A DNA stretch of 64,000 bases, taken from contig NZ_JACYTP010000003.1 in the NCBI RefSeq assembly GCF_014841115.1, positions 124,001 through 188,000 on the forward strand. The letters run 5' to 3'. A program made the position numbers and the translations under genes. The notes below the pieces were generated by a model. It did no database searches and was not told the DNA's origin. It saw only the letters and a list, made by a program, of their open reading frames with translations. This document shows, in pieces, positions 37,576 to 50,388 of this stretch. This stretch comes from Photobacterium arenosum. Lineage in GTDB: Bacteria; Pseudomonadota; Gammaproteobacteria; Enterobacterales; Vibrionaceae. Numbering within the stretch: the first letter of the stretch is position 1; every line of letters begins with the position of its first letter.

Positions 37576-40551
37576 TTGAGGATAGTTAGAGGCAAAACTC
37601 AGCCTATACGCCTGTCAGGCGGACAGCGCCTGCTGGAAAGTTTTTTGATCATCGGTATTCTTGCCGCAGTGTATATCATGGTTGCCCTGGTCAGTTTTAA
37701 CCCGGCCGATCCGTCCTGGTCGCAAACGGCCTGGCAGGGTACGGTGCAAAATAAAGCCGGCGCATTCGGTGCTATGGTGGCCGACACCGCCTTTTTCACT
37801 TTTGGCTCGCTGGCGTACCCTTTACCGCTTGTTATGCTGGGAGTGACCTGGGTGATGTTCCGTCGTCGTGGTGAACGGGAAGCGGCGGACTACATGATAT
37901 ACGGCACCCGCCTGTTAGGCTTGCTGTTACTGTTTCTGACCAGTTGTGGCCTTGCCGATCTGAACTTTGATGATATCTGGTACTTCTCCTCCGGTGGTGT
38001 TATCGGCGATGTCGTCGCCAATCTGACTCTGCCGCTGTTTAGCCTGCTTGGCACGACACTGGTTCTGATGTTTTTATGGGCGGTGGGTTTTACCCTGCTG
38101 ACCGGCATTTCCTGGCTGCGCGTGGTGGATGGCATAGGTGAGACAACCTTAGGGATGTTAGGCTGGTTGCTCAACAGAGTCCGTGGCGAAAAGCCGCAGA
38201 CACTGACGCCTTTTGCTGCTGATATTCCAGACGAAAGCCAGACAGCTTATGCCGCCAGGCTGACGCACAAGGACGAGACAGACATTGACGAGGATGACGT
38301 ATTACTGCGTCGTCCAGAACGTATTGCCTATACTCCAACGCCGCTGGCCGACACACGGGTTTCGGATACGGCTGTTGAGAAGCCGGCTCAGATCAATCAG
38401 GCTCGCCCTGAGGTTAAGCCGGCGCATGCGCCTGGGCAGTCAGAACCTGCCATTGTGATGCCAGAACGCAGCAAGCCCGCTGCAGCCTCCGCCAGTCAGC
38501 CGCTGGGATCCAATCCGGATATCGCTGGCGTGACGATTGCGGACTTGCAGTCCCAGCTGGCTGAAAATGATGATTACAGCGTGTATGCCGCCGAGTCGGA
38601 CAACGCCCAGGCCGACACTCTTACAGACAGTTATGAACAGCCGGGTCAGGACCAACTGAGCCAGCAGGACCCGTCCACTCATGACAGGGTGGATGAACCC
38701 GTTATCGGCGATCTGTCCCTGGTCGGGGAAGAGCCGGTGATGTCTGAGTACCAATCTGCGCCGGAGCAGGAGTACGCAGTTGCTGAACCTGATGAGGATA
38801 TACCCTGGCAAGACGAACCCATGCCCGATACGGATATTGAGATCGGTGTCCGTGATGGTATGTCTGAACTGGAGCGTGCTGGCATAGCCTCAGAAACTGA
38901 GGACGAGGCTGAATACGCTGATGACCAAGAATCTGATGAAGAGGCTTTTCAGCGCAAAATTCGCGAAGCGCAGCAGGCACAACAGCAGCAAGCCTACGCA
39001 GCGGGGCTGGATAATCCGTTCCTGATGAAAAAAGATGTCGATTTGCCTAAACCGACTTCACCGATGCCGACTTTGGATCTCCTGCAGCCGCCAACACAAA
39101 ATGTGCAGCCAACCAGTGAAGAAGAATTAAAGAATACCGCCCGTTTGGTGGAATCTAAGCTGGCGGATTACAAAATTAAAGCCAAGGTGGTTGGGATTTA
39201 TCCTGGCCCGGTGATCACGCGCTATGAGCTGGATTTGGCACCCGGTGTCAAAGTGAGCCGCATCTCAGGGCTGGCGAAAGATCTGGCCCGTGCTTTGTCT
39301 GCCTATGCAGTGCGCGTTGTGGAAGTGATCCCGGGCAAGCCTTATATCGGTCTGGAATTGCCGAACGAGAGCCGCGAAACGGTTTATATGTCTGAAGTGC
39401 TGGGCAGTGAGCGCTTTATGAACATGCGCGGTCCACTTCCTATCGTGCTGGGCTATGACATTGCCGGTGAGGCGGTTGCCGCTGATTTGAGTAAAATGCC
39501 TCACTTACTGGTGGCCGGTACCACAGGCTCTGGTAAATCTGTGGGTGTCAACGTGATGATCCTCAGCCTGCTTTACAAATGTAAGCCAGAGGATTGCCGT
39601 TTCATCATGATCGACCCGAAAATGCTGGAGTTGTCTATTTACGAAGGCATTCCGCATCTGCTGACCGAAGTCGTCACTGACATGAAAGACGCCGGTAATG
39701 CGCTTCGCTGGTGTGTGGGGGAAATGGAACGCCGCTACAAACTGATGGCCGCGGTAGGGGTGCGAAACCTGGCCGGTTATAATGCCAAGCTGAAAGAAGC
39801 TGCCGCCGCCGGTCACCCAATCCATGATCCGCTGTGGAAACCTGGCGATAGTATGGATGAACATCCACCGCTGTTGGAGAAAATGCCAAGTATTGTGGTC
39901 ATAGTGGATGAGTTTGCCGATCTCATGATGGTGGTCGGCAAGAAAGTGGAAGAGCTGATCGCTCGTCTGGCGCAGAAAGCGCGAGCCTCTGGTATTCACC
40001 TGGTGCTGGCGACTCAGCGTCCGTCGGTGGATGTGATTACCGGTCTGATCAAGGCCAATATTCCAAGCCGTATGGCGTTTACCGTCTCAACCAAGACAGA
40101 CTCACGGACTATTCTGGATCAGGGTGGGGCAGAATCGTTGCTGGGCATGGGTGATATGTTGTATCTGCCGGCAGGTCAGAGTCACACCATACGTGTTCAC
40201 GGTGCCTTTGCATCCGATGATGATGTCCATAATGTGGTGAACGACTGGAAAGCCCGGGGCAAACCCCAGTATATCGACGGAATTCTGAACTCAGACCAGG
40301 GGTCGGAAGCCATGTTGCCAGGGGAAACTTCATCCGGTGGTGAGGATGATCTTGATCAGCTCTTTGATCAGGTCGCTGCCTTCGTGGCAGAGAGCCGTCG
40401 CGGATCCGTTTCTGGCGTACAACGCCGTTTCAAAATTGGCTATAACCGCGCCGCCCGTATTGTAGAACAGCTGGAAGCACACGGTATTGTCAGTCCTCCG
40501 GGCCATAATGGTAACCGCGAAGTGCTGGCGCCGGCTCCAGCAGGAGATTGA
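37576..40551 (+). CDS. ftsK: DNA translocase FtsK
   Basis: Septum-anchored motor that pumps chromosome ends and activates XerCD at dif. It is 991 residues. Four transmembrane segments lie in the first ~180 residues (first: [17 protein letters not shown]). A long acidic, Pro/Gln-rich linker covers about 200-500. The alpha/beta motor has Walker A GTTGSGKS (648-655) and Walker [12 protein letters not shown]. The DNA-reading gamma winged helix is at the end ([20 protein letters not shown]). The start codon is TTG with GGAGAGAG upstream; no ATG or GTG is nearby. lolA begins 4 nt after its stop. Confidence 0.95.
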   Translation: MRIVRGKTQPIRLSGGQRLLESFLIIGILAAVYIMVALVSFNPADPSWSQTAWQGTVQNKAGAFGAMVADTAFFTFGSLAYPLPLVMLGVTWVMFRRRGEREAADYMIYGTRLLGLLLLFLTSCGLADLNFDDIWYFSSGGVIGDVVANLTLPLFSLLGTTLVLMFLWAVGFTLLTGISWLRVVDGIGETTLGMLGWLLNRVRGEKPQTLTPFAADIPDESQTAYAARLTHKDETDIDEDDVLLRRPERIAYTPTPLADTRVSDTAVEKPAQINQARPEVKPAHAPGQSEPAIVMPERSKPAAASASQPLGSNPDIAGVTIADLQSQLAENDDYSVYAAESDNAQADTLTDSYEQPGQDQLSQQDPSTHDRVDEPVIGDLSLVGEEPVMSEYQSAPEQEYAVAEPDEDIPWQDEPMPDTDIEIGVRDGMSELERAGIASETEDEAEYADDQESDEEAFQRKIREAQQAQQQQAYAAGLDNPFLMKKDVDLPKPTSPMPTLDLLQPPTQNVQPTSEEELKNTARLVESKLADYKIKAKVVGIYPGPVITRYELDLAPGVKVSRISGLAKDLARALSAYAVRVVEVIPGKPYIGLELPNESRETVYMSEVLGSERFMNMRGPLPIVLGYDIAGEAVAADLSKMPHLLVAGTTGSGKSVGVNVMILSLLYKCKPEDCRFIMIDPKMLELSIYEGIPHLLTEVVTDMKDAGNALRWCVGEMERRYKLMAAVGVRNLAGYNAKLKEAAAAGHPIHDPLWKPGDSMDEHPPLLEKMPSIVVIVDEFADLMMVVGKKVEELIARLAQKARASGIHLVLATQRPSVDVITGLIKANIPSRMAFTVSTKTDSRTILDQGGAESLLGMGDMLYLPAGQSHTIRVHGAFASDDDVHNVVNDWKARGKPQYIDGILNSDQGSEAMLPGETSSGGEDDLDQLFDQVAAFVAESRRGSVSGVQRRFKIGYNRAARIVEQLEAHGIVSPPGHNGNREVLAPAPAGD

Positions 40552-40554
40552 TGT

Positions 40555-41181
40555 ATGATGAAAAATCAGCAAATAACAAAAACCATTCAGGGCGTGATTC
40601 TGGCCGCTGCACTGTTTCCAGTACTGGCATTAGCCAGTGCCCAGCAGGAGTTGAGTCAGCGTCTGAATAAAGTCGATGCCTTCAGTGCCACATTCACTCA
40701 GAAGGTCACCAGCCCTGAAGGGGATTTGCTGGTTGAGGGTCAGGGGAATGTTTCGGTTCAGCGCCCGAATTTGTTCAGATGGCATGCCGACACGCCGGAT
40801 GAAAATCTGCTGGTGTCAGATGGCCGTACCCTCTGGTACTACACCCCTATGGTAGAGCAGGTAACGGCGATGAAACTGGACGATGCCACCGCGCAGACTC
40901 CCTTTGTTTTATTGATTCGCAACCAGAATCAGGATTGGGCGAGATACAACGTAGCCCAGACGGCTGATACGTTTACACTGACGCCAAAAGACAGCGCTGC
41001 AGTGACCGGGAAGTTTGTGGTCACAGTCGGCCGGGATGGCCAGGTTCGCGGTTTTTCCGTTGAAGAGCAGGACGGTCAGCTCAGCCAGTTTCGCTTTGCC
41101 CGGTTTACGCGTGGCAAGCAAGATCGTAAGCAATACAGCTTCGCTCCCCCTCCGGGCGTAGAGCTGGACGATAAGCGCTGA
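40555..41181 (+). CDS. lolA: Periplasmic lipoprotein carrier LolA
   Basis: Carries lipoproteins from LolCDE to LolB. The 208-residue precursor has a signal peptide ending VLALA before SAQQELSQ. The mature part has NKVDAFSATFTQKV, VSVQRPNLFRWHAD and a C-terminal PPPGVELDDKR. The ATG at 40555 has GGAG 8 nt upstream within the ftsK end; an ATG one codon later is possible. Probably co-translated with ftsK. Confidence 0.94.
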   Translation: MMKNQQITKTIQGVILAAALFPVLALASAQQELSQRLNKVDAFSATFTQKVTSPEGDLLVEGQGNVSVQRPNLFRWHADTPDENLLVSDGRTLWYYTPMVEQVTAMKLDDATAQTPFVLLIRNQNQDWARYNVAQTADTFTLTPKDSAAVTGKFVVTVGRDGQVRGFSVEEQDGQLSQFRFARFTRGKQDRKQYSFAPPPGVELDDKR

Positions 41182-41209
41182 TTGCGTTAAAAACGAGAGA
41201 GTCTTATTC

Positions 41210-41234
41210 AGGCGGTAGAGATACCGCCTTTTTC
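41210..41234 (+). terminator. Terminator of ftsK-lolA
   Basis: Perfect stem AGGCGGTA/TACCGCCT with loop GAGA and a TTTTT tail, ending just 9 nt before the rarA start. Confidence 0.9.
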
Positions 41235-41242
41235 AGTGATGG

Positions 41243-42589
41243 ATGGTCAGCGTGGATAACCTCAGCTTAAATTTTTCCTCGGATTTTCGCCCCCTGGCTG
41301 CGCGCATGCGTCCGCGTACGGTAGAAGAGTACATTGGCCAGCAACATATACTCGGCCAGGGCAAGCCTTTACGAAGAGCGCTGGAGGCCGGGCATCTACA
41401 CTCCATGATTCTCTGGGGGCCGCCCGGCACCGGCAAAACGACGCTGGCGGAAGTTGCGGCTCACTATGCCAATGCTGAAGTAGAGCGTGTATCGGCAGTG
41501 ACCTCGGGCGTCAAAGATATTCGTGCTGCCATAGATAAAGCACGTCAGAATCAGCACGCCGGCCGGCGCACCATTTTGTTTGTCGATGAGGTGCACCGTT
41601 TCAATAAAAGCCAGCAGGATGCGTTTTTGCCGCATATTGAAGATGGCACTGTGACATTCATTGGCGCGACCACTGAAAATCCGTCTTTCGAGCTGAACAA
41701 TGCACTGTTATCCCGCGCCCGGGTCTATAAGCTTAAGTCTCTGACGACAGACGACATACTGACAGTCATCAATCAGGCGATGGATGATGCAGAGCGCGGC
41801 ATCAGGGACGACAGCCTGACCTTTGCTCCGGATGTGAAAGAAAACCTGGCGGCACTGGTTAATGGCGATGCGCGTATGGCACTGAACTACCTGGAGCTGC
41901 TGGCGGATATGGCAGAGGCGCATCAGGGCAGTAAAGTCATCACTTTAGCGCTGCTGGCTGAAGTCGCCGGTGAGAAGAACACCCGTTTTGATAACAAAGG
42001 CGATCTCTGGTACGACATGATTTCCGCGGTCCACAAGTCAATCCGCGGCTCCAGTCCGGATGGCGCCTTATACTGGTATGCGCGCATGCTACAGGCAGGT
42101 TGCGATCCCCTTTATGTCGCCCGCCGATTACTGGCCATAGCGTCTGAAGATGTCGGCAATGCCGACCCGCGTGGCATGCAAGTCGCGATTGCGGCCTGGG
42201 ATTGTTTCACCCGGGTGGGCGCTTATGAAGGTGAAAGGGCGATCGCGCAAGCCATTGTGTATCTTGCTTCTGCACCCAAAAGTAATGCGGTCTACACTGC
42301 ATTTAATCAGGCAAAAGCGGATGCGGCCAATCTGCCCGACTACGAAGTCCCTCCTCATCTGAGAAATGCACCAACCACACTGATGAAAGATCTGGGTTAC
42401 GGTGCTGAGTATCGGTATGCCCATGATGAGCCTGGCGCGTATGCGGCAGGGGAGTGCTATCTGCCCCCTGAGCTACAGAGCAGGAAGTACTATCAGCCCT
42501 CAGAGCGTGGTTTAGAGAGTAAAATTGCTGAGAAGCTGGAATATCTGGCTTCCTTGGATGCAAAAAGCCCGCAGAAACGCTATCAATAA
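41243..42589 (+). CDS. rarA: Replication-associated recombination protein RarA (MgsA)
   Basis: AAA+ ATPase acting at stalled forks, related to clamp loaders. It is 448 residues. Walker A is GPPGTGKT (59-66), Walker B is [10 protein letters not shown] and the sensor-1 region is [14 protein letters not shown]. The C-terminal tetramerisation region contains [15 protein letters not shown]. Start choice: ATG 41243 is used; a GTG three codons later (41252) has a GGATGG spaced better and aligns similarly with E. coli. The 3' end contributes to a hairpin AAAAAGCC/GGCTTTTT (42562-42600). Confidence 0.95.
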   Translation: MVSVDNLSLNFSSDFRPLAARMRPRTVEEYIGQQHILGQGKPLRRALEAGHLHSMILWGPPGTGKTTLAEVAAHYANAEVERVSAVTSGVKDIRAAIDKARQNQHAGRRTILFVDEVHRFNKSQQDAFLPHIEDGTVTFIGATTENPSFELNNALLSRARVYKLKSLTTDDILTVINQAMDDAERGIRDDSLTFAPDVKENLAALVNGDARMALNYLELLADMAEAHQGSKVITLALLAEVAGEKNTRFDNKGDLWYDMISAVHKSIRGSSPDGALYWYARMLQAGCDPLYVARRLLAIASEDVGNADPRGMQVAIAAWDCFTRVGAYEGERAIAQAIVYLASAPKSNAVYTAFNQAKADAANLPDYEVPPHLRNAPTTLMKDLGYGAEYRYAHDEPGAYAAGECYLPPELQSRKYYQPSERGLESKIAEKLEYLASLDAKSPQKRYQ

Positions 42590-42620
42590 TCAGGCTTTTT
42601 GGGTATCGTTTATCAACTTG

Positions 42621-44006
<1,386 letters not shown>

Positions 44007-44030
44007 TTTCCGTGATGACAGTCAAATGAA

Positions 44031-44058
44031 AAACCCAGCCTGCGCGCTGGGTTTTTTT
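44031..44058 (+). terminator. Terminator of serS
   Basis: Perfect stem AAACCCAGC/GCTGGGTTT with a 6-nt loop and four further T residues. Confidence 0.93.
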
Positions 44059-44140
44059 ATGTCCTGTTACCTACTTTGACCGCTAGTTACCTTGACTGCT
44101 ACCTGTTCTGGCCGCTGCGTCAGAGGCGGGGGCATTGTTA

Positions 44141-45043
44141 TCAGGCTTGAAGCTTGAGTTCGGTTTGACCAGCAGCTTCAGATTCAGCCTGTTCCAGCAG
44201 GGGAAGCAGACTGGCGCTGATATCCAGCGGGAAATCGTCTATCGCCAGCGAATGAGCAATCTCAGTCAATTTGGCATCAAATAAATAGAAAATGTTATCC
44301 GACAAGCTGAGTGAGAACTTATACAGTGCCAGCCGGCATGCTTTGCTTGCACTGGCCGATTGCAGCAAAGTGGTCAGGTCGTTCTCCAGCTGATCTGCCA
44401 TTAGCGACGGCCCGGGTATTTTGAGCATCAGGTTCATTTGTCCCAGTCGGCGTTGCAGCAAATGCAGATGCCTGCGCAGTAATACTTCCTGCTTACTGTT
44501 ACCCGGATGAAACACCGCCACTGTTGAGCGGAACTGGGCCAGGGTATCCAGTGCATTCAGTGTGACCGGCCAGAACTGCTGATACTGCTCGAACAGGGTG
44601 CTTTTGTCTGCAATGAGCAGGCTGGTAGTTAAGTGGTCATCAATCAGATACATAACATGGCGAATGTTTTTGCCATGACTGGCCTGGTTACGCGACATAG
44701 AATACTGCGGCCACTCAGTGCTTAACTGCTGCAAATGCTGAGTCAGAATCCGGTACATGGGTTTTTGCTCAAGCCCGGCCTGACTCAGCAGAGTATGGCT
44801 CAAACTCAGGATGGCATTCTGTTCAGGAAAAACCGGCAGGATTTCGCCTCGACTTTCTGTGAGTTGGCTTTTCATAAGATGGCTATGGGACAGACGCCTG
44901 TGCTGGCGCAGCAGTTGAATGAGCTGCCGAAGCCCAAGGATCTGATCGAAGTGTGCTTCAGTTTGTGCCTGCTGCTGTTTGTTGTAGAAATACCAAGCAG
45001 TGAGTGCCAGCACAGTCAGTGTTAAACCAAGAATAATCCACAT
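44141..45043 (-). CDS. Membrane-anchored protein of unknown function (300 aa)
   Basis: I do not recognise a family. The start ATG 45043 has GGGAG 5 nt upstream; an ATG ten codons earlier lacks a site. One N-terminal transmembrane segment (MWIILGLTLTVLALTAWYFY) is followed by about 275 mostly helical, leucine- and glutamine-rich cytoplasmic residues with no cysteine cluster or nucleotide motif. Many QLxxLL patterns (LRQLIQLLRQHRR, RHLHLLQRRLGQ) suggest coiled-coil or helical-bundle packing. It is a solitary leftward gene between serS and the symporter. Confidence 0.78.
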   Translation of the reverse strand: MWIILGLTLTVLALTAWYFYNKQQQAQTEAHFDQILGLRQLIQLLRQHRRLSHSHLMKSQLTESRGEILPVFPEQNAILSLSHTLLSQAGLEQKPMYRILTQHLQQLSTEWPQYSMSRNQASHGKNIRHVMYLIDDHLTTSLLIADKSTLFEQYQQFWPVTLNALDTLAQFRSTVAVFHPGNSKQEVLLRRHLHLLQRRLGQMNLMLKIPGPSLMADQLENDLTTLLQSASASKACRLALYKFSLSLSDNIFYLFDAKLTEIAHSLAIDDFPLDISASLLPLLEQAESEAAGQTELKLQA

Positions 45044-45343
45044 ATCGACTCCCTGAATGCCAGTAAATGGCATAAATACTTTGTTGATCCTCTTTGACGT
45101 TTTGATTCTGTTTCTGGGTCAGCTTGTTTAAGCCTGAGTTGCAGTTTCTTAACGACCTAGCCATAACGCAAAAAGCGAGCCAGATTTTTTAGCAGGTATC
45201 ATTTTCTATCTATATGATTAAATTGGGAAATTTTTTAAGGTAGCGTCATTGGTACACTTTGATTGCACTGTTTTGGTGCATTTAAAAACTTGTGATGCCA
45301 CAGAATGAGGCAAGGAGAGAAATTGGTTGAGCAGATAAAAGAA
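45044..45343. other. A/T-rich intergenic region
   Basis: About 300 nt between the start of the 300-aa membrane protein and the symporter terminator. No gene is supported. It should contain the leftward promoter for the gene ending at 44141; no clean -35/-10 pair was found by eye. Confidence 0.4.
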
Positions 45344-45364
45344 GAGGCCCCGATATGGGGCCTC
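45335..45364 (-). terminator. Terminator of the dicarboxylate/amino-acid symporter gene
   Basis: Perfect stem GAGGCCCC/GGGGCCTC with a 5-nt loop, followed on the minus strand by TTCTTTTATC. Confidence 0.88.
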
Positions 45365-45388
45365 AGAGGTTACTATCCAGCTTTCGCA

Positions 45389-46690
45389 TCAGGCTTTGTG
45401 CAGGTGCACTTCTTCGTCAGCTTCACCCGCTTTTGGATCGTTAAAGCGGCTGATATCTATCTCGTTTTCAGATTTACCGACAATACAGGTGACAACACTG
45501 TCGCCTGTGATGTTGACGGCAGTGCGAATCATATCCAGCAGGCGGTCAACACCCATGATGATAGCAATACCTTCTACCGGCAACCCTACCTGATTCAATA
45601 CCATCGCCAGCATGATCAGCCCGACACCAGGGACACCGGCGGTACCGATTGAGGCCAGCGTTGCTGTCATGATCACTGCCATGTAATCGCCCATGGTCAG
45701 GTCGATATTGAATGCCTGAGCAATAAAGGCAGTGGCCACACCTTGCATAATGGCGGTGCCATCCATGTTGATGGTCGCGCCCAATGGTACAGTGAATGAG
45801 GCCACTTTATTGCTGACACCCAGGCGCTTGGTCGCCGTTTCCATCGTCACCGGGATGGTGGCATTGGAAGAGGCCGTTGAGAAGGCGAACATGATCGCAT
45901 CTTCCATCTTCTTGAAGAAAACGAATGGGCTCAGGCCCGAGAACATTTTCAGCATCAGGCCGTAAGTGAACACGGCATGCAGAATCAGGGTACAACTCAG
46001 TACCAGGAAGTAACCCATCAGGTTATAGATAGCATCCAAACCCAGACCGGTGAACAGTTTTGCCATCAGGAAGAATACACCGTATGGCGCGATGTGCATC
46101 AGCAATGCCACCAGTTTCATGATCACTTCGTTCAGATCGGCAAAGACGCCGGCAATGCGTTCACCCGCTTTACCTGCTGCACTGATGGCAATACCGAGCA
46201 GAATGGCAAATACGATGATCTGCAGCGTATTGCCCTGAGCCATGGAATTGATAGGGTTGGTCGGGAACATGCCAATGATCACTTCACCCAGTGAAGGTGC
46301 TTCCTTGGCTGCAAATGAGGTCGCGGCCGCCAGATCTGCACCTTCGCCAGGCTTAAACAGCGTGCCCATTGTCAGGGCAAGCGTAATAGCCACAGCCGTA
46401 GTGGTGAGATAGAAAGCCAGTGTTTTACCGCCAAGACGGCCAAGAGTGCTGATATCGCTCAGAGTGCTGGTACCGCATACCAGTGAGACGAAAACGAGTG
46501 GCACAACCAGCATCTTCAGGCTGGCAATAAAGATTGAGCCGCCTACTTCGAACAGGCCGTTCACTATGTAGTCCTGAACAAATGCCGTGTCAGCGAAAAG
46601 CGAGCGGATGATAAATCCAGTCAAAATACCCAGCACCATACCGAGAATGACTCGAGCGGTCAGGGACAGTTTTTTGTTTTGGGTTTTCAT
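45389..46690 (-). CDS. Dicarboxylate/amino acid:cation symporter (DAACS family)
   Basis: Secondary transporter of the GltP/DctA/GltPh type, 433 residues with about eight helices and two re-entrant loops. Family motifs are SSNATIPVTMETA (first hairpin region), the cation-site NMDGTAIMQGVAT, and TAGVPGVGLIM (second hairpin). The substrate-selecting C-terminal helix has DRLLDMIRTAVNITGD, where the aspartate and the arginine suggest acidic substrates such as glutamate, aspartate or C4-dicarboxylates. The start ATG 46690 has AAGGAG upstream; the longer frame of 34 codons is not family-like. Confidence 0.9.
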   Translation of the reverse strand: MKTQNKKLSLTARVILGMVLGILTGFIIRSLFADTAFVQDYIVNGLFEVGGSIFIASLKMLVVPLVFVSLVCGTSTLSDISTLGRLGGKTLAFYLTTTAVAITLALTMGTLFKPGEGADLAAATSFAAKEAPSLGEVIIGMFPTNPINSMAQGNTLQIIVFAILLGIAISAAGKAGERIAGVFADLNEVIMKLVALLMHIAPYGVFFLMAKLFTGLGLDAIYNLMGYFLVLSCTLILHAVFTYGLMLKMFSGLSPFVFFKKMEDAIMFAFSTASSNATIPVTMETATKRLGVSNKVASFTVPLGATINMDGTAIMQGVATAFIAQAFNIDLTMGDYMAVIMTATLASIGTAGVPGVGLIMLAMVLNQVGLPVEGIAIIMGVDRLLDMIRTAVNITGDSVVTCIVGKSENEIDISRFNDPKAGEADEEVHLHKA

Positions 46691-47044
46691 GAAAGAACAC
46701 TCCTTATTATATGTGGCTCTGTTACTGATCCTCAGAGCGCGGAGCAGATTACCAGTTCCAGTTACAAACCCGCGATGTAAAATCAATGTCATGATTTAAA
46801 GCTTGTATGAGATCACACTTTATTGGGTTTGTTGTTAATAAAGCCTTATTCTTATTAACAAACCAGAAACCGTTTGATTGCTTTATATACTGATATAGCA
46901 AGCATTTTTTGGTTATATCGTCTGCTCTTTGCGATTTTGATGAAATCAAAAGCTGAGTGTGTAGGCTGTAGGTGCTGCTGAGAAGTGCATGAATGCGAGA
47001 GAGTCGCCGGCGGGTGAACGTGCGGAACAAGGGGAAAGAAGGAT
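46691..47044. promoter_or_regulatory. Upstream region of the symporter with an inverted repeat
   Basis: No gene is supported. At 46832-46861 a perfect inverted repeat TTGTTAATAA-N10-TTATTAACAA has arms about two helical turns apart, about 140-170 bp upstream of the symporter start, a plausible activator or repressor site. Nearby GATCACAC (46811) is not a full CRP site. Confidence 0.45.
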
Positions 47045-47072
47045 AAAAAAAAGGAGCGACAGCTCCTTTTTT
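47045..47072 (-). terminator. Terminator of metG
   Basis: Stem AAAAAAGGAGC/GCTCCTTTTTT with a 4-nt loop. On the minus strand it ends in TTTTTTTTATCC, 25 nt after the metG stop. Confidence 0.92.
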
Positions 47073-47096
47073 CAGGTGTTTTTCTGTGAAACCGCT

Positions 47097-49136
47097 TTAC
47101 ATTACACGCATGCCAGGCTGGGCACCTTCATGAGGTTCCAGCAGCCATAGCTCTTTGCCGCCAGGACCGGCAGCCAGGATCATGCCTTCTGACATACCAA
47201 ACTTCATTTTACGCGGTTTGAGGTTAGCCACGACAACCGTTAGCTTGCCGACCAGATCTTCCGGGTTATAGGCTGACTTAATGCCAGAGAAAACCTGACG
47301 GGTTTCGCCGCCGATATCGAGCTGGAATTTCAGCAGTTTGTCCGCTTTTGGCACAGACTCACAACTGATGATTTTTGCGATACGCAGATCCACTTTTGCA
47401 AAGTCATCGAACTCGATTTCATCCGCGATTGGTTCATCGACTAATGGGCCCGCGGCGGGCTGGGTTGTTGCGGCTTTTTCAGCGGCAGCATCTTCTTTAG
47501 ACGCCTCAACCATAGCTTCAATGTGTTTGCTGTCGATTCGGCTGAACAGGGCTTTGAACTTGGCAATCTCATGGCCTGTCAGCGGCTGTGCAATACCATC
47601 CCAGGTCAGGGTTTCATTGAGGAATCCTTCAACGCGCTCTGCCAGTTTTGGCATCACAGGTTTGAGGTAAGTCATCAGCACGCGGAACAGGTTAATACCG
47701 ACAGAGCAGATTGACTGCAGTTCAGAATCTTTGCCTTCTTCTTTCGCTACAACCCAAGGTGCTTTCTCATCGACGTACTGGTTAGCTTTGTCAGCCAGGG
47801 CAGTAATTTCGCGGATGGCACGACCAAATTCACGGTTCTCATATAACTCGGCAATACGGTCAGACGCCGCCACGAATTCCTGGTACAGCGCCGGTTCTGC
47901 GAAGGTGTCGGCCAGTTTGCCATCGAAGCGTTTGGTAATGAAACCTGCGTTACGGGAAGCCAGGTTGACAATCTTGTTCACGACATCGCTGTTGACGCGT
48001 TGTGAGAAGTCTTCCAGATTCAGGTCGAGATCATCAATACGGTTGTTCAGTTTGGCGGCGTAGTAGTATCGCAGGCACTCAGGATCCAAATGTTCCAGAT
48101 AAGTGCTGGCTTTGACAAATGTCCCCTTAGACTTGGACATTTTGGCACCGTTGACTGTGACATAGCCGTGAACAAAGACATTGCTCGGTTTGCGCAGACC
48201 GGCACCGTCCAGCATGGCTGGCCAGAACAGGCTGTGGAAATACACTATGTCTTTACCGATGAAATGGTAAAGCTCAGTGGAGCTGTCTTTGTTCCAGAAC
48301 TCATCAAAGTTCAGATCGTCACGCTTGTCACACAGGTTTTTGAATGAACCCATGTAACCGATAGGCGCGTCCAGCCAGACATAAAAATACTTGCCGGTTT
48401 CGCCCGGGATTTCAAAGCCGAAGTAAGGCGCATCACGGGAGATATCCCATTGCTGCAGTCCGCCATCGAACCATTCCTGCATCTTATTCGATGTTTCTTC
48501 CTGCAGCGCACCGGATTTGGTCCACGCTTTTAACATGCTTTCAAACTGAGGCAGGTCAAAGAAGAAGTGCACTGAATCTTTCATTACAGGCGTGGCGCCA
48601 GAAACTGCAGATTTCGGGTTGATCAGATCCGTCGGGCTGTAAGTTTCACCACAGTTGTCACAGTTATCACCGTACTGATCGTCTGCTTTACATTTCGGGC
48701 AGGTGCCTTTGACAAAACGGTCCGGCAGAAACATTTCTTTCTCTGGATCGAACAGCTGAGAAATAGTGCGGCTGGTAATAAAGCCGTTTTTCTTGAGTTC
48801 GTTATAGATGAAAGAAGACAGCTCGCGGTTCTCTTCAGAGTGCGTGCTGTGGTAGTTATCAAAGCTGATATCGAAGCCAGCAAAATCCGCCTGGTGCTCT
48901 TTGCTCACTTCGTCAATCATTTGCTCAGGCTCCATCCCCATCTGTTGGGCCTTAAGCATAATTGGCGTACCGTGCGCGTCGTCTGCACAGATGAAATGAA
49001 CTTCGTTGCCGCGAAGGCGCTGATAGCGCACCCAGATATCCGCTTGGATATGCTCAAGCATGTGGCCAAGGTGGATAGAACCGTTAGCGTACGGCAGGGC
49101 GCAGGTCACCAGAATTTTTCTTGGGTTTGCAGCCAT
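47097..49136 (-). CDS. metG: Methionine-tRNA ligase
   Basis: Class I synthetase, 679 residues, of the E. coli-type long form. The HIGH-like motif is SIHLGHML, the zinc-knuckle cysteines are in [17 protein letters not shown], and KMSKSKGTF is the KMSKS loop. The C-terminal dimerisation/tRNA-binding OB domain begins [14 protein letters not shown]. It is divergent from mrp, as in E. coli. Confidence 0.98.
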   Translation of the reverse strand: MAANPRKILVTCALPYANGSIHLGHMLEHIQADIWVRYQRLRGNEVHFICADDAHGTPIMLKAQQMGMEPEQMIDEVSKEHQADFAGFDISFDNYHSTHSEENRELSSFIYNELKKNGFITSRTISQLFDPEKEMFLPDRFVKGTCPKCKADDQYGDNCDNCGETYSPTDLINPKSAVSGATPVMKDSVHFFFDLPQFESMLKAWTKSGALQEETSNKMQEWFDGGLQQWDISRDAPYFGFEIPGETGKYFYVWLDAPIGYMGSFKNLCDKRDDLNFDEFWNKDSSTELYHFIGKDIVYFHSLFWPAMLDGAGLRKPSNVFVHGYVTVNGAKMSKSKGTFVKASTYLEHLDPECLRYYYAAKLNNRIDDLDLNLEDFSQRVNSDVVNKIVNLASRNAGFITKRFDGKLADTFAEPALYQEFVAASDRIAELYENREFGRAIREITALADKANQYVDEKAPWVVAKEEGKDSELQSICSVGINLFRVLMTYLKPVMPKLAERVEGFLNETLTWDGIAQPLTGHEIAKFKALFSRIDSKHIEAMVEASKEDAAAEKAATTQPAAGPLVDEPIADEIEFDDFAKVDLRIAKIISCESVPKADKLLKFQLDIGGETRQVFSGIKSAYNPEDLVGKLTVVVANLKPRKMKFGMSEGMILAAGPGGKELWLLEPHEGAQPGMRVM

Positions 49137-49299
49137 ATTTCTCTATTCGCTCATGATGGGTAAAAAAGATAATAAGCCTTGAATAGTACCCCAAGGCAGG
49201 CCTGATTCATAGCCGAAATCACTGACAATTAGAGCGGTTTCAGACGCAAAGTGATAGGATAAAAACAGCGTATTACAACGAACAAAGCAGGTCTTTCTC

Positions 49300-50388
49300 A
49301 TGGTGAATAATCCTAACAGTCCTTTTGCCGATAAAGCGGCATTGTGTGACTGGTTAAATCAGTTTACACATCCCTGGCTGGTACATGAGTGGGCGGATAC
49401 TCCCGGTCTCGTCCACTGGCAAGGTGATCAGGCGGTGATCATCACGCTGCCTTTTGCCGCTTCGTCTGTGGCCGATGCCTTGACAGACTGGATTGCTGAT
49501 CAGCAGGCTCAGCAGATTGCCACTGATCTGAACGTCAGTGTCAAAGTGCGGGTTACGCCGCTGGCCGCCAATGACAAGCCGCTATTGAAAGGCGTTAAGA
49601 ATCTGCTGGTCGTCAGTTCGGCCAAAGGCGGCGTAGGCAAGTCGACGACAGCCGTGAATCTGGCGCTGGGATTACAGGCGCTGGGCGCCCGGGTCGGGCT
49701 GCTGGATGCCGATATTTATGGGCCATCTGTGCCTATGATGCTGGGCGCGGTAGATGAAAAACCGTCCTCACCGGACGGAAAAATGATGTCCCCGGTGCTG
49801 GCGCATGGCCTGTATACCAATTCTGTCGGCTACCTGGTGCCGGCTGATAATGCGACTGTGTGGCGCGGCCCGATGGCATCGAAAGCTCTGTCGCAGATCA
49901 TGAATGAAACTCTGTGGCCGGAGCTGGACTATCTGGTGGTGGACATGCCGCCTGGCACGGGAGATATCCAGCTGACCATGGCGCAGCAAATGCCGGTCAC
50001 CGGGGCTGTGGTGATCACCACCCCGCAGGATCTGGCCCTGGCTGATGCCATTAAGGGAGTAAATATGTTCAGTAAAGTGCATGTGCCCGTACTCGGCGTG
50101 GTGGAAAACATGAGCTACCACATATGCAGCGCCTGCGGTCACCATGAGGCGATTTTTGGCACCGGAGGGGCGGAGAGAATGGCGCGGGACTACGCGATTC
50201 CTTTGCTGGCTCAGGTGCCACTGCATATTCAGATTCGTCAGGATATTGACGAAGGCACACCGACAGTGGCGTCATCACCTGACAGTGAGCAGGCTCAGGC
50301 TTATATAGAGTTAGCCGGGCGCGTAGCCAGCCGACTCTATTGGCATGGGCAACCTGTGGCAGAGCAGATCAGTATTAAAACTCTCTAA
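49300..50388 (+). CDS. mrp: Iron-sulfur cluster carrier ATPase Mrp (ApbC)
   Basis: MinD/Mrp-type P-loop ATPase that binds and transfers [4Fe-4S] clusters. It is 362 residues: an N-terminal MIP18-like domain, then a deviant Walker A SSAKGGVGKST (about 106-116) and a C-terminal cluster-binding CxxC (C276, C279 in CSACGHHE). The DMPPGTGDIQLT segment is typical. An AGGTC lies upstream of the ATG. Confidence 0.95.
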   Translation: MVNNPNSPFADKAALCDWLNQFTHPWLVHEWADTPGLVHWQGDQAVIITLPFAASSVADALTDWIADQQAQQIATDLNVSVKVRVTPLAANDKPLLKGVKNLLVVSSAKGGVGKSTTAVNLALGLQALGARVGLLDADIYGPSVPMMLGAVDEKPSSPDGKMMSPVLAHGLYTNSVGYLVPADNATVWRGPMASKALSQIMNETLWPELDYLVVDMPPGTGDIQLTMAQQMPVTGAVVITTPQDLALADAIKGVNMFSKVHVPVLGVVENMSYHICSACGHHEAIFGTGGAERMARDYAIPLLAQVPLHIQIRQDIDEGTPTVASSPDSEQAQAYIELAGRVASRLYWHGQPVAEQISIKTL

